DNA of 64,000 nt from Acanthosoma haemorrhoidale (taxonomy: Eukaryota; Arthropoda; Insecta; Hemiptera; Acanthosomatidae), in the NCBI GenBank assembly GCA_930367205.1, contig OV884009.1, forward strand, positions 119,301,454 to 119,365,453, read 5' to 3'. Shown here piece after piece: positions 36,001-46,250 of the stretch; positions within the stretch are counted from its first letter, which is position 1, and each line of letters starts with the position of its first letter. A model generated the notes under the pieces. It worked only from the letters and a program-made list of their open reading frames with translations. It did no database searches and had not been told where the DNA came from. Both the position numbers and the translations under genes were made by a program.

Positions 36001-36423
36001 TTGATAAGTAACCCCCCCCAACTTGATCCGCCACTCCTTTCCCTTATTCTCTACAAGCGCGCCTACCCGACCCAATAAGTCACACCCCACTATTATTTCA
36101 TACTCGCGCGGCATGTACTCCACAATATGTACGTTAATATCGCCCTTTTTTTTCGCCCATTTCTCTAAATTCACGACCGCCTCTCCCGCCACTTTACAGG
36201 GCCCGCCCAGGGTAATTAACTTGCACTTACATACCTTGACCTGGAGTGCCCTCTCTCTGCCATACAGCCGCTCCAACGCACCGCGTGACATTATGGTATT
36301 GGTGCTTCCTGTATCCACCAAGCACCTCTCTCCCCCCTCGACTCTAATTATTGGCAACTCGCACAGTATCCCTCTCACTGTATTACACTTTAGGGTGCGG
36401 TCGCCACTCTGCTGCCACCCTCC
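33043..36423 (-). CDS. pol: Pol polyprotein of element B, expressed by UGA readthrough from gag
   Basis: Protease, RT, RNase H and integrase. Numbering from the GTG at 36378 (1111 aa): protease VDTGS at 21-25; RT with LDLKAGYHQI (Asp 279) and YMDD 341-344; RNase H with TTDAS near 488-492 and TDHRPLQW near 555-562; an HHCC integrase zinc domain (AYHQGKTNH, CDIC); then core residues in LQIDTFTW, ISSDGGREFDN and SRGGIERLH; and a YEGPFKV GPY/F motif near the end. The frame is continuous with gag across the TGA at 36426-36424. The first ATG after that TGA lies beyond the protease active site, so independent initiation would lose the protease. This makes a gag-pol fusion by readthrough the likeliest route. 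Confidence 0.92.
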   Translation of the reverse strand, partial: GGWQQSGDRTLKCNTVRGILCELPIIRVEGGERCLVDTGSTNTIMSRGALERLYGRERALQVKVCKCKLITLGGPCKVAGEAVVNLEKWAKKKGDINVHIVEYMPREYEIIVGCDLLGRVGALVENKGKEWRIKLGGVTYQCQGTVRGGSARIGAVKKVVDWRESLRREFGDIFYVEGDMLGATGKTVHEIPLKSDRITYVKERRYPQALRQHIRTEIDSLRRQGIIVDSTSPYNSPLWAVRKKSKPGEEGERYRVVVDFRKLNENTTDEKYPIPRFEDILDRLNGATIFSTLDLKAGYHQIKMSATDQHKTAFTFERGHYEFTRMPFGLKNAPITFQRLMDEILRGIDEAVCQIYMDDLLIFSRTESEHIEDLRRVFRRLREFGLKLSMEKSSLGEDRINFLGHTISREGVQPDSAKVDAIRKIAVPKDVKGIRRLLGTLNYYRRFVPDMAEYLVPISNLLRKGARIAITPIMEQNLRKCMARLQEEPILAFPDFEKLFTITTDASEYALGAVLSQEGDGGERPVAYASRRLTDTEARYSALERELLGIIWAIDHFRPYVFGRRFRVHTDHRPLQWVGKLKESSARVTRWKEFLSQYNLEIVYKPGKDNVVADWLSRAITVNAVEEGETSGDHRQFIQEWAPGEDGSRGTRDDSDGSEHQEAEESAGERPVEMETIEEMINDKRRQIIWKTQTTGLMRATHENYGKNSITTIWSQPGVKGDQICQALKDASRPGKTYHLFVGNATVWDLIKKLWRTEQLGIDRSFVRCLSMVQTLRDEERQREVTLAYHQGKTNHRGAPETLQALQRRYFWWDMKKTIQEILGTCDICLKTKYDRHPPQGQQEETPTAETPLSELQIDTFTWKGYKWVTTIDTFSKVAMAYAVKDKSSNAVLQALRTWFQFYGVPDRISSDGGREFDNANVRTEMKNLDIVWHLNTPGHPKSRGGIERLHSTLSDHLRVYQVEKGLPANKAMPKAVAAYNHSIHSTTGFTPFEILFGLRARRRNGTETVADEGMAEQMLSAHLELGKLWGKVRDKIVREKVKRVSRVNLKVRGRIGDLKIGTIVYRKIGSNRSKESIRYEGPFKVVVIREHNIVTIESTRPPTKRRTVHVEQLKLPPGGKGAGHE

Positions 36424-36426
36424 TCA
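36424..36426 (-). promoter_or_regulatory. Gag-pol UGA, candidate readthrough stop
   Basis: gag and pol are in the same frame (gag and pol starts are 1248 nt apart, 416 codons). The context GCC TGA GGA G is shared with element F. A short GGGTG/CACCC pairing is possible just downstream. Confidence 0.7.
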
Positions 36427-37626
36427 GGCTGCCACACGCCGCTCCCATCTTCTCGAAGTAGTCTTCTTTCGCTCATGCTCTCGGCTCCTGTCGCGAGCCG
36501 GCTCTTCTTCTGTTTCCGACGTTCCTGACGCTCCTGAAGATTCCTCAGCTGAAGATTCATTACCCCTGGGTGATATATTTCTTCTTTCCCGCATCGTTTG
36601 CGTATTCACTTCCATGGGTTCTGCCCTATGAACATCTCTCCTCCGATACACGTAAGGGCAATGCCTAGCGATATGCCCCTCCTCACTGCACTCGAAACAT
36701 TTTGTGCGGGGGCACTGTGCCACTAAATGACTCGTCTTCCCGCACCCATGGCATTTTCTCTCTTCTCTGCGGGGTCCGTACCTGGGTCTCGCCGCCCTGA
36801 ACCTCCTTTCGCCTGCCGCTCCCCTGTCCCTACCGGTTGGTGTTTCGACTTTTTTCCAATTTGATTTAGGGACCCTGGTTCTTCTGTACACTATCCGGCT
36901 CCATTCTCCCTCAGCCTCATGTATCCTCGATTCCTCCTCCCTGGCGCTGGTGTCAATCATGACTTGGGCACATTCGAGGAATGAGCGCTCATTAGGGAAT
37001 ACCTCTTTTCTCCCTGTTTCCTTCGCCAACTGTACCTTTAGTATAGTAGACAGAAATCCCATTCTGCCCTCTACCTCTTCGATGCTCATTGTCTCTCTCA
37101 TTTTCTCCATTATTTGATTATAACGGGTTAGAAGAACTGCGGCATATTGGCCGCTACTCTGCCTTGATGATTTTGTTTCCCGGAACATCTGGAAAATATC
37201 TTCTTCAGGCGTCCATCGCCCCCCTCCATATGCTTTCTTTAGCCGCATCTTCACCGTTTCCCACGACGTCTCCTCATCCGCTTGGATCTGGTTGAGAATC
37301 CTTCTCTTGACCCGACATATCAGGGCCGCTCTTAGTGACTCTGCATCCCTGGGGTCCAGAAGATTTTCCTCCGATTTTGCTAGAATTAAGGCAGTGAGGC
37401 GATCTCCTCCCTTCAGAAAGTGGTTGAGTTCTCCTAATTCGCCAGTGAACCATTCCAGCTCTGAAATTGCATTTCTCAGATCTTGAGTGTTCATTGCTTT
37501 CACTCTCATCAACGCAAGAGCGGTAGCATGAGCTTCTGGCAAAATGCCCACCCTTCTCGTTGCTACATGTTCCGCGCCATCCGCTACGTTCAGAACAGGT
37601 GGTCGTAGCACGCCTCCTTCCGCCAT
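36424..37626 (-). CDS. gag: Gag polyprotein of element B
   Basis: 400 aa from the ATG at 37626. The N-terminal two thirds is a helical, charged capsid-like region without a named motif. Two CX2CX4HX4C zinc knuckles follow at about residues 290-325, then an acidic Ser/Glu-rich tail and an Arg-rich end. It forms the particle and packages element RNA, by analogy with other Gypsy gags. It ends with GCA GCC TGA and the frame stays open after the TGA into pol. Closely related to gag of F. Confidence 0.92.
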   Translation of the reverse strand: MAEGGVLRPPVLNVADGAEHVATRRVGILPEAHATALALMRVKAMNTQDLRNAISELEWFTGELGELNHFLKGGDRLTALILAKSEENLLDPRDAESLRAALICRVKRRILNQIQADEETSWETVKMRLKKAYGGGRWTPEEDIFQMFRETKSSRQSSGQYAAVLLTRYNQIMEKMRETMSIEEVEGRMGFLSTILKVQLAKETGRKEVFPNERSFLECAQVMIDTSAREEESRIHEAEGEWSRIVYRRTRVPKSNWKKVETPTGRDRGAAGERRFRAARPRYGPRREERKCHGCGKTSHLVAQCPRTKCFECSEEGHIARHCPYVYRRRDVHRAEPMEVNTQTMRERRNISPRGNESSAEESSGASGTSETEEEPARDRSREHERKKTTSRRWERRVAA

Positions 37627-37714
37627 TCTTTCTTCAATTTTTTATTTAACACGGCAAAAAGGAAAAAAAAAAAATCGAACAGACGTCGCTTACTTTTCTT
37701 TCCACACCACGAGT

Positions 37715-37732
37715 TCACGGGTTTCGGCACCA
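37715..37732 (-). other. Primer-binding site of element B (tRNA-Phe type)
   Basis: TGGTGCCGAAACCCGTGA on the minus strand, complementary to the tRNA-Phe 3' end with one mismatch. Its first T is also the last base of the LTR. Confidence 0.8.
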
Positions 37733-37916
37733 GTTAATGCTTACCGGCTTTAGAATTAACAAAACAAAGGGAAAAAAGGTACAGAGAAACAACACGCTTG
37801 AAAGTTAGAACTAGACTGTTTATTTCGAGTCTATAACCCTGTATATTTACATTCGGGATGTTTACATCCCGACGTTCGGGGATTAAGGTTGAGTACTGAT
37901 GCTGCCCGGAGCTTAA

Positions 37917-37918
<2 letters not shown>
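37732..37918 (-). repeat. 5' LTR of element B
   Basis: 187 bp, identical by eye to 32426-32612. Confidence 0.92.

Positions 37919-37956
<38 letters not shown>
37919..37956. repeat. (TA)19 between elements B and C
   Basis: 38 bp of uninterrupted TA separates the end of the B LTR from the start of the C LTR. It is the longest junction tract in the array. Confidence 0.95.
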
Positions 37957-37958
<2 letters not shown>

Positions 37959-38144
37959 TTACGTCTAGCGGTACGGCAATGTTAAGCCTAATACCTTCTA
38001 GCCTAGGGTAAACAAACCCGTAACGTGTGTATAGAGGATCAGGAGGAAAATAAAGCCAGTTATAAAACAAACCTTCTTATTATATCATCTAACTCCTTTC
38101 TTCATTCCTTTTTCTCGATCGTCTACAGCTGGGAGACGATTACT
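37957..38144 (+). repeat. 5' LTR of element C
   Basis: 188 bp, starting AGTTACGTCT and ending GATTACT, with AATAAAG inside. TA flank on the left, PBS on the right. Confidence 0.92.
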
Positions 38145-38161
38145 GGTGCCGAAACCCGGGA
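38144..38161 (+). other. Primer-binding site of element C (tRNA-Phe type)
   Basis: TGGTGCCGAAACCCGGGA, perfect complementarity to the 3' end of animal tRNA-Phe(GAA) as I recall it. It shares its first T with the LTR end. Confidence 0.85.
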
Positions 38162-38246
38162 ACTACGAGTATTCTGGTAAACAACTGTGAGTAAAATTTT
38201 AATTTTTGTTTCCAGTTGTTTTATTGGGAAAAAGTGACCTAGTTAC

Positions 38247-39040
38247 ATGGTAGAATTACGGCCTGCGGCTTTCGAAGTGCCCGAATTACCTAGGGAAACG
38301 ATGGCCGAAGCTCATGCAAACTCCCTGGCTTGGATGAAGGTGCGAGCGGCGACGTCACAGGACCTGAGGAGAACAATATCGGACCTAGAGAAATTCTCAG
38401 GAGAGTTAGGCGAATTGAACCATTTCATCAAAGGTGGGGATAGGATTATGGAAAGAGTAGAGGCGAAGGCAAGTGAGGGTTTACTCGACTCTGGTGACGA
38501 TCAATCAAAGCGGGCCTAGTGTGTAGAATAAAACGGAGCGTACTAAACCTAATACAGGCCGACGAAGACACCCCATGGACCGTGGTAAAAGAACGACTAA
38601 AGAAGGCATACGGGGGAGGCAGATTGACACCAGAAGAGGACATCTTCCAGATGTTCAGGGAGACCAGACGGCCCAATCAAACAAAAGGGCAGTACGCCGG
38701 AGAACTCTTGGCAAAAATTAACAAAATAACGGAAAAAATGAGAGAAACGGTGAACCTAGCGGAAGTGGAAGGCCGGATGGCATTCCTATCGACCATTCTG
38801 AAGGTACAGTTGGCCAGGGATACCGGCAAGAAAGATAGTCTACCGGGAGACCGATCGTTCATTGAGTGCGCCCAAGATTTAATGGACACTAGTGCCCGTG
38901 AGGAAGAAGAAAAATTTGAGGCAGACGAGGCAGGGTGGTCCAAAGTGATGTACAGGAGGCCGAGAATGCCGCAACAGGCATGGAAGAGGAAAGATCAACG
39001 GTATGCGGAGAAAAAAGGGGCGGCGGTTGAAGGAAGGAGA
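38247..39040 (+). pseudogene. gag of element C, frameshifted and truncated
   Basis: Begins at the ATG 38247 and follows F gag (LGELNHFIKGGDR) to a stop at 38517-38519, where a 1-bp loss shifts the frame. The remainder continues from 38519 (CRIKRSVLN, KKAYGGGRLTPEEDIFQMF) to the deletion junction. Both CCHC knuckles are absent, so RNA packaging by its own Gag would be impaired. Confidence 0.85.
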
Positions 39041-41873
39041 CTTAGCGGGGGAAACGTTCCATGAGATCCCACTGAAGCAGGAGAGAGTGATATATATCAA
39101 AGAGAGACGATACCCGCAGGCGCTGCGACAACATATAAGGGACGAAATCGAGGAATTGAAACGACAGGGCATCATAGTAGATAGTACGTCTCCATACAAC
39201 AGTACCCTGTGGGCAGTGAAAAAGAAAGGGTCGTCCGGTGACGAAAAATACCGCGTAGTAATAGACTACAGGCAATTAAACGACAATACTATAGACGAAA
39301 AATACCCCATACCTCGCTTTGAAGACATCCTGGACCGCCTAAGTGGAGCAAAGGTATTCAGTACACTGGACCTGAAGGCGGGTTACCATCAAATTCGGAT
39401 GCGTCGTGAAGACCAACACAAAACGGCATTCACGTTCGAGCGGGGACATTACGAATTCACCAGAATGCCGTTTGGGCTGAAAAACGCGCCAATAACGTTC
39501 CAGAGGCTGATGGACGAATTTTTAAGAGGGATTGGGGAGTCGTTTTGCCAGATATATATGGACGACCTCCTGGTTTTCAGTCGAGATGAGGTAGAACACC
39601 AGGACCATCTGCGACAGGTTTTTGACAGAATTAAGCAATTCGGGCTGAAATTGTCTGCGGAGAAGTCGCTTTTGGGACAAGAGCAGGTGAAATTTTTAGG
39701 CCACATAATTTCCAGAGAGGGAGTGTAACCCGATCGTGGGAAGGTGGAGGCCATCCAGCGGATGACTATCCCGAAAGACGTAAAAGGAATCCGGCGCTTA
39801 CTCGGATCCCTGAACTACTACCGCAGATTCGTTCCAGAAATGGCGGAGTACCTGGTCCCTATTAACAATCTCCTTAAAAAAGGACAAAAAGTCGTCATTA
39901 CCCCGGTAATGGAGAACAATATAAGACGTTGCATGGAGCGGCTACAGGAAGAGCCTATACTAGCGTTTCCAGATTTTGCACTCCCCTTCATGATTACCAC
40001 AGATGCGAGTGAATACGCGTTGGGGGCGGTACTCTCGCAGGATCGCGACGGGGGGGAGCGACCAATAGCATACGCTAGCAGACGCCTTACTGAATCCGAG
40101 AGTAGATATAGCGCGCTAGAACGCGAATTACTGGGTATCGTATGGGCGATAGAACACTTCCGGCCCTACGTATGCGGGAGGAAGTTTCGGGTTAAAACAG
40201 ATCATCGACCCCTCCAATGGGTGGGAAAAATGAAAGAGTCATCAGCGCGGATTACCAGATGGAAGGAGTTCCTCAGTCAATACAACATCGACATTATTTA
40301 CAAACCGGGGAAGGAGAACGTCGTGGCCGATTGGTTATCCCACGCGTTGGTCGTGAATGCGATCGAAGAGGAGATTCCGGGACCATCACGTGACACCCAC
40401 CAATTCGTCCAGGAATGGTCACCCGGCGAGGAAGGGGAGCGGGAGGGGGCTCCAGCCAATGATGTTCCGAGTGACGGGAGTTCAGTGGGGGATAGGCCCT
40501 CGGACATTGAGGACCTCGACGCCATAATAAATGACAAGAGGCGCCAGATCATTTGGCTCACCAAAACTTCTGGGCTCTTCAAGATGGAATCTGAGAAGTA
40601 CGGCCACTGCAACATCGTCAAAATCTGGTCGACACCGGGGATAAACGACGATGCGATTTGCCGCGCTCTGAAGGACGCATTTACTCCAGGGAAAACGCAC
40701 CACATGCACGTGGGAAATGCGACCATCTGGGGACGCATCAAACGCCTATGGAGGACGGAGAGGATCGGAGTCGATCGTACGTTCGTCCGATGTACCCTGA
40801 AGGTGGAGACAGTAAAAGAAGAAACGCGGCAGAGAGAAGTGACCCTTGCATTCCACCAAGGGAAGACAAACCACCGGGGAATCGACGCTACCCTGCAAGC
40901 ATTGAAGAGGAGATATTTCTGGTTGGGTATGAAAGACACGATTGCGAGAGTTATTGGTACCTGCGACACATGCCTCACCACGAAATATGATCGCCACCCC
41001 CCCAGAGCAATACAGGAGGAGACGCCAACGGCAGACCAACCGTTGGAGGATTTGCAGGTGGACACGTTCACATGGAGGGGATACAAATGGGTCACCATTG
41101 TCGATAGGTTCAGCAAAACAGCGATGGCCCATCTGATAGCAGAACGATCAGCGGAAGCAGTCCTAAGGGCACTACGCACATGGTGCCAATTTTATGGCGT
41201 ACCAGACACGATAGCTTCCGACGCTGGTAGGGAGTTTGATAACGCCGAAATAAGGGCTGAGGCGGCGGCCTTAGAGATCCGTTGGCATCTCAACACCCCA
41301 GGACACCCGAAGAGTCGAGGAGACGTAGAGCGGCTGCACAGCACGCTTAGCAACCACCTACGAATTTACCATGGAGAGAAGGGCTTAGAACCAAACGTGG
41401 CGATGGAAAAGGCAGTCATCGCGTATAACCTCTCAATCCATTCTGCCACCGGATTTTCTCCGGTCGAGACGCTGTTTGGACTTCGAAGATGCCGGCGCGA
41501 TAGCAGGAGTACGGCGATCGATGAAGAACTGGCCGCACGGGTAGTAAGTAATCAGATAGCGCTAAAGAAACAGTGGGTGGCCGTTCGGGGAAGGCTCCAG
41601 GATAAGAAACGGCGACGGGTGGCGCGCGACAACCTCAAAGTCCGCGATATTCTGGGCAATCTTAAACTCGGCGCGCTCGTGTACCGGAGAAAAGGGTCGA
41701 ACAGGGGTAAGGAACTAGTGCGGTACGAGGGTCCTTTCCGAGTGATCGCTCTCCGCGAACACAACGTGGTCACGGTCGAAAGCATTACACCCCCGATTAA
41801 ACGGCGGACGGTACATGTGGAACAGCTCAAGTTTCCCGCGGGGGAACCTGGGAGCCCCGTCGTCGAAACATAA
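39040..41873 (+). pseudogene. pol of element C: RT, RNase H, integrase; protease deleted; one premature stop
   Basis: Picks up at FHEIPLKQERV just before the RT. LDLKAGYHQI and YMDDLLVFS are intact. A TAA at 39726-39728 replaces the Lys codon found in B and F after REGV, and the same frame then continues without a break from 39744 to 41873 through RNase H (TTDAS, TDHRPLQW), the integrase zinc domain, the core (VDTFTW, ASDAGREFDN, SRGDVERLH) and YEGPFRV. The only damage inside the retained part is that one codon. The protease is missing, as is the linking UGA region. Confidence 0.88.
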
Positions 41874-42116
41874 CTCCGGTGTGTGTCACAGGTGACCAGT
41901 CCCGAGAGGCCTATATATATATATTTTTTGTTGGTTTATTATGTTTTTTTGTGTTATATGGGTCTGTGCTGTGATTTTAGATGGACCTGGAAGACATTTT
42001 TCTTTTCAAATTTTTTTTATTAACAGAGTATACTTTTTTTTTTGTGTTGCTATAGATACATAGCTGATGTCGCATGTTAGGAGTTTACGGGGAATGTCCG
42101 TAAACTGGTAGGGGGG

Positions 42117-42304
42117 AGTTACGTCTAGCGGTACGGCAATGTTAAGCCTAATACCTTGTAGCCTAGGGTAAACAAACCCGTAACGTGTGTATAGAGGATC
42201 AGGAGGAAAATAAAGCCAGTTATAAAACAAACCTTCTTATTATATCATCTACCTCCTTTCTTCATTCCTTTTTCTCGATCGTCTACAGCTGGGAGACGAT
42301 TACT
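42117..42304 (+). repeat. 3' LTR of element C
   Basis: 188 bp preceded by a GGGGGG polypurine tract (to 42116). Two differences from the 5' LTR (C/G near the AATACCTT block, A/C near ATCTA). Confidence 0.92.
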
Positions 42305-42319
42305 TATATATATATATAT
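42305..42319. repeat. (TA)n between element C and repeat X1
   Basis: About 15 bp of TA. Confidence 0.9.
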
Positions 42320-43005
42320 TGCAACCTACCTTATTTTTACCATCTATCTTTTTACTTTACTTAATCAATTTAACTTAACTAACTTGGCAGGTCCGTCATG
42401 AGATCTTTAATTCAAATCGTTTTATGTCTTGACATAGGAATTTATCCCAATTGAATTGCCCGATCTCAAGGCTAATGTTGTGGTTATTAATAAATTGAGA
42501 AATTAAGAATTGTGAAATATATTCAAATAAAAATGGTTATGACAAATAATTATGATTAAACATAGAGTATTGACAATATATAAAAAAAATATTCAAATCC
42601 TTTTAAATTATGCTGGTTACAACTAATTACAAAATATGAATTTGAGCTAATTTTTTATGAATGGATCCATAATAGTAAACAATATTGATAACACTCACCG
42701 ACAACTTTGTCCGCCCATCTGGCTCAACACACCATGGTATTCAATAAAAATTCAACTGCTTTTCTTTTCTTCTCTCAGTTCAATCAATAATCTTCCTGTA
42801 ATTCAACCAACGCCTGCTTTCTACTACGCATTCTTCAATAACTTGGTAACCGCCAATTCGGGAGCTTGCCAGATGCGTTCTTCTGCACAGGTGTGCCAAG
42901 ACTACCCCTCTCAGCTCATCCCAACTCCTAGTAGTATTAGGGGAAGTGGCCCTTACCATTCGTGAGGGTTCATGATATTTATTCTCAAATATTATGAATG
43001 TTACA
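42320..43005. repeat. Repeat X1 (about 690 bp), possible LTR of an unidentified family
   Basis: Pairs with X2 (46556-47167) in the same orientation. The two share aacctacct, ggtccgtcatgagatctttaattcaa, gatctcaaggctaatgtt and the end gaatgttaca. Read on the minus strand it runs TGTAAC...TTGCA, so it could be an LTR. A hairpin made of an ATGATATTT-like stem sits 10-40 bp from the right end. No coding sequence. Class uncertain. Confidence 0.55.
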
Positions 43006-43015
43006 ATATATATAT
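43006..43015. repeat. Short (TA)n between X1 and element D
   Basis: atatatatat, followed by an A-run belonging to the D LTR. Confidence 0.75.
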
Positions 43016-43233
43016 GAAAAAAAAAGGTAGGGTGAATAAATTGAATCAGTTTCTCTGTAAACATAGAAACGAGAATTAAAGTTTATAACTATTACTTCTA
43101 TATTCACACTCTATTTACAAATTTGTTACTTAACTTAACCTTCTCTATCTGATAGCTGCTCCACCATGCATGCTCCACGCTGCAGCGTGGCAAATTCAAA
43201 TATTCAAATTAAAGAGACAATACTGTCTTTACA
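43016..43233 (-). repeat. 3' LTR of element D
   Basis: Ends in TTTACA on the plus strand next to tctcccc. Partial similarity to the D2 LTRs (cagtttctctgtaaa). The left boundary is approximate. Confidence 0.6.
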
Positions 43234-45502
43234 TCTCCCCTCTCTAAGGTGAAAATTCTTAATAGGTAACCTCGGAAGTAATTTTGTTACGTGAAAGAAT
43301 CCAGTTTCTTGCTTTCCTCTTCCGGTTTTTATTTTATATATTGAATTTGATATCTTCTCTATTATTTTAAAGGGACCAATTTTGAATTCACCTAGTGTTT
43401 TCCTGTTTAATTTGATGCCATTCGCTATATATACTGTATCTCCAGTGTTAAATTCCCAATGTTTTCTTGTTTTATCAAATATTTTCTTGTTATATTCATG
43501 AGACTTTTTTGTTCTTTCTAGGGCTAATTTATCGTCATTCATCCAGTTTTCTTAATTGTTTCCTTTTTTTAATTCTTCAGGTAAAATGCGTGTATCTGAG
43601 CCATCTAATAAATACTTGGGTGGAAAACCAGTTACTGTATGTTCTGTTTCATCATATTTACCCACACATTCTTTAGCAACTGTTGTCCAGGCTCTTTTCT
43701 TCCCTTTTTCGTTAATTTTACATCTGATTTTATTGACTAGAGTTTGATTTAGTCGCTCATTTAAACCATTGGAAAAGGGTGCATGAACTGCTGTAAATAT
43801 CAATGGAACATCCTTTTCCCTTAGAAAATCTTTGAATTCTCTTGAGTTGATTTCTGGGTATTGATCTGTAAGTATTATTCCTATTTTATCTGTTTCCAGT
43901 ACATTATTTACTAACTTGACGAAGTCAGTGGCACTCTGAGTTTTTGATGTTGAAATAAATGCATATCTTGTGAAGTGGTCAATAAGGTGGAGGTATCTTT
44001 TTGTTGATCGTTATCCTCCAAAACCTCCAATCGTGTCAATTGACATGGTTTTGTTACCGGCCCTACTTGTGACATTAGCCCATATTTTTCTTGCCCTCTG
44101 GATTTGTTTTTAATACTTATTTCACAGTTTTTACATACTTTTTTTTAAATATGCAGCTATATTTTCTGCCGTATAATAAGAGCATACCCTATTCATCATT
44201 CGTTTAATTCCTATATGGCACCATTCAGAATGTATTTCTTTAATTAATTCTAAACTTAAGTTTTCAGATAAAATTATCTTTTCTGTATTTCTTACTTTTT
44301 TATAGAACACTCCATCTTTCTCTATTAATTTTTTTTTGTTTTTTTTGTATTATTTTATTTTCCTCTTGATCTGTTTTAATTTCTTGTATTTTTATCAAAT
44401 GAACTATTTTTAGGATTTCTTCTTTATTTTCAATTGGTTCTAATACCGGGTTTCTGCTCAAACTATCTGCTTCGGTATTATCCTTTCCCGGAATGTATTT
44501 AATTTCAAAATTGTATTGTGACAAATAGTAAGTTAACTCACCAAGTTCTTCATCCGTTCTTGCTCTTATGTTTAAATTTTCTAATGGTTTGTGTTCTGAG
44601 AATACAATGGATTTCCTTCCAATTAACCAGTGTTGCCAATATTTTAACGCCTCTTTGATTGCCCAACATTCTAAATAAATTGCTTTTTTTCTTTTTTGTG
44701 GTTCTCTTAATTTTTTTGGAAAGTATGCTACTGGCTTTTCTTTTCCATTGTTTTGTACTTGTTTCAAAACTGCACCAATACCTTCTAGAGATGCATTTGT
44801 ATAAATTCTTATTGGTGAATCATTATCAAATATTTCTAACACTGGTTGGGAACATAGTAATTTCTTTACTTCTGCAAAGGATTTTTCACAATCTTCCGTC
44901 CATAAGAATTTTTCATTTTTCCTTAATAATTTATACAGTGGATCTAGCAATATCGAGCTTTTTGGTATATACTCGTGATAAAAATTAATTTTCCCTAAAT
45001 ATTGTCTGATGTTCTTTTGGAGTTGGTAAGTTTTTTATTGAAATTAAGTTGTCCTTTATTTGTCTTACTGTATTGTGTTGTATTATGTGTCCAAGGTATT
45101 TTGCTGATTCTGCTGCGAATGTAAATTTTTTAAATTTTAATCTAAAACCTTCATTTACTATTACTTTTTCTATGTGTTCTTTATGTTCTGTGAATGATTT
45201 TGAAAAAAAATAAGATGTCATCTATGTAATTTTCTGAAAAGTCTTTTAAATTGTGCTTACTTAAATACTTACTTAAATTTAAGATGCTGGATAAAATTCT
45301 TTGGAAAATAGCTGGTGATGTCTTTAAACCGTACAGTAGGTATGTCCATTGGAAAAGGGCACTTCTTGTGTGACAAATCCTGTTATCTGTTTATCTTCAA
45401 TGCGTAGTGGAATTGTCCAAAAAGCGGAATTTATATCAAGTGTGGTGAAGTGCTTGCAGTTTCTTGTTTGTATTATTAAATTATCTATTAATGGGAATGG
45501 TT
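43204..45502 (-). pseudogene. pol remnant of element D: integrase, RNase H, C-terminal RT
   Basis: Integrase pieces at 43204-43542 (IGPFKIIEK) and 43552-43990 (LTDQYP, PFSNGLNERLN); RNase H at 44300-44950 with YTNAS in place of the catalytic TDAS; HKPLENLNIRAR; and YIPGKDNTEADSLSRNP as connector. RT C-terminal pieces lie at 44985-45221 and further right. Several frameshifts. The changed RNase H aspartate would abolish activity even without them. Confidence 0.8.
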
Positions 45503-46250
45503 AAGCTCCACCTCCTTCTACCTCCATGTGACCGGTGCGATTTTAGGCCTTCTGTATACCACTTCCTCCTATCTGGCGCTGGTGTCCACCATTTCTTGAG
45601 CGCGTTCTAGAAACTTGCGCTCTCTAGGTAATGCATCCTTTCTTCCTGTCTCCTTTGCCAGCTGTACCTTCAATATTGTTGATAAAAACCCCATACTTAC
45701 TTCTACTTCTTCCACGCCTACTGTCACCCACGTCTTCTCCATGATGCCATTATATTGAGCAAGCAGTGTTCCGGCGCACTGCCCGTTTGTTGGTGCCTCT
45801 TTGTCTCCCGGAACATTTAAAAAGGTCCTTTTCCGGGGTCCACCTTCCCCCGCCGGATGCTTTATAGGGCCACTCCTTCACTATGGACCATGAGGTCTCC
45901 TCGTCAGCCAGGATCATATTCAGGATACTCCGCTTAACTCTGCACACCAGAGCTGCTCTCAGTGAATCGGCATCTCCTTCGATTATTAAGTCCTACGTCC
46001 GTTGTCGCTCTATCCGCATCATCAGCCGGTCACCACTCTTAAAGAAGTAATTCAGTTCCCCGATCTCGCCTGCAAATCTCTTCAGATCTGAAATAGACTT
46101 CCTTATATCCTGAGCCGTGATCGCCTGAATTTTCATCCACGCCAATGTAGTCGCGTGAGCCGCTGCCATGGTCGTTTGAGGCAACTGCGGTATATCAGCC
46201 GCTTCATTCAGCACCGCGGGTCATAACACTCCCACTGGCATGTTCTCTTT
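45503..46250 (-). pseudogene. gag remnant of element E
   Basis: Pieces matching B/F gag: TTLAWMKIQAITAQDIRKSISDL and GELNYFFKSGDRL (45993-46214), then CRVKRSILN and GGGRWTPEKD (45750-45947). The likely start at ATG near 46240 is followed after six codons by a TGA. No zinc knuckles are retained. Confidence 0.75.

Larger units (their letters stand above)
32426..37918 (-). mobile_element. Element B: complete errantivirus-like Ty3/Gypsy retrotransposon, no env
   Basis: 5493 bp with LTRs at 32426-32612 and 37732-37918, identical by eye over 187 bp. On the minus strand: PBS, gag, UGA, pol, PPT (CCCCCC on the plus strand from 32613), 3' LTR. All catalytic motifs are present and no frame damage is seen. 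About 430 bp between pol and the 3' LTR hold no env. Identical LTRs indicate recent insertion. Confidence 0.95.
37957..42304 (+). mobile_element. Element C: internally deleted errantivirus-like Gypsy retrotransposon
   Basis: 4348 bp with LTRs at 37957-38144 and 42117-42304 that differ at two positions in 188. A deletion near 39040 joins gag (before its zinc knuckles) to pol (after the protease). The copy also has a 1-bp frameshift in gag near 38515 and an in-frame TAA in pol at 39726. It keeps LTRs, PBS and PPT, so it could be copied in trans. Confidence 0.92.
43016..45502 (-). mobile_element. Element D: truncated Ty3/Gypsy element of the YIDD group
   Basis: Starts with a 3' LTR (about 43016-43233) whose minus-strand 5' end is TGTAAAG, preceded by a CTCCCC polypurine complement. 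Integrase, RNase H and part of RT follow toward the right. It stops at about 45502, before the N-terminal RT, protease and gag, where element E gag sequence begins. Same family as D2. Confidence 0.8.

Noticed and set aside
36023..36631. 202-codon plus-strand ORF
   Set aside because: Antisense of the B gag-pol boundary region.
40298..41179. 293-codon minus-strand ORF
   Set aside because: Antisense of the element C integrase; no domain of its own.
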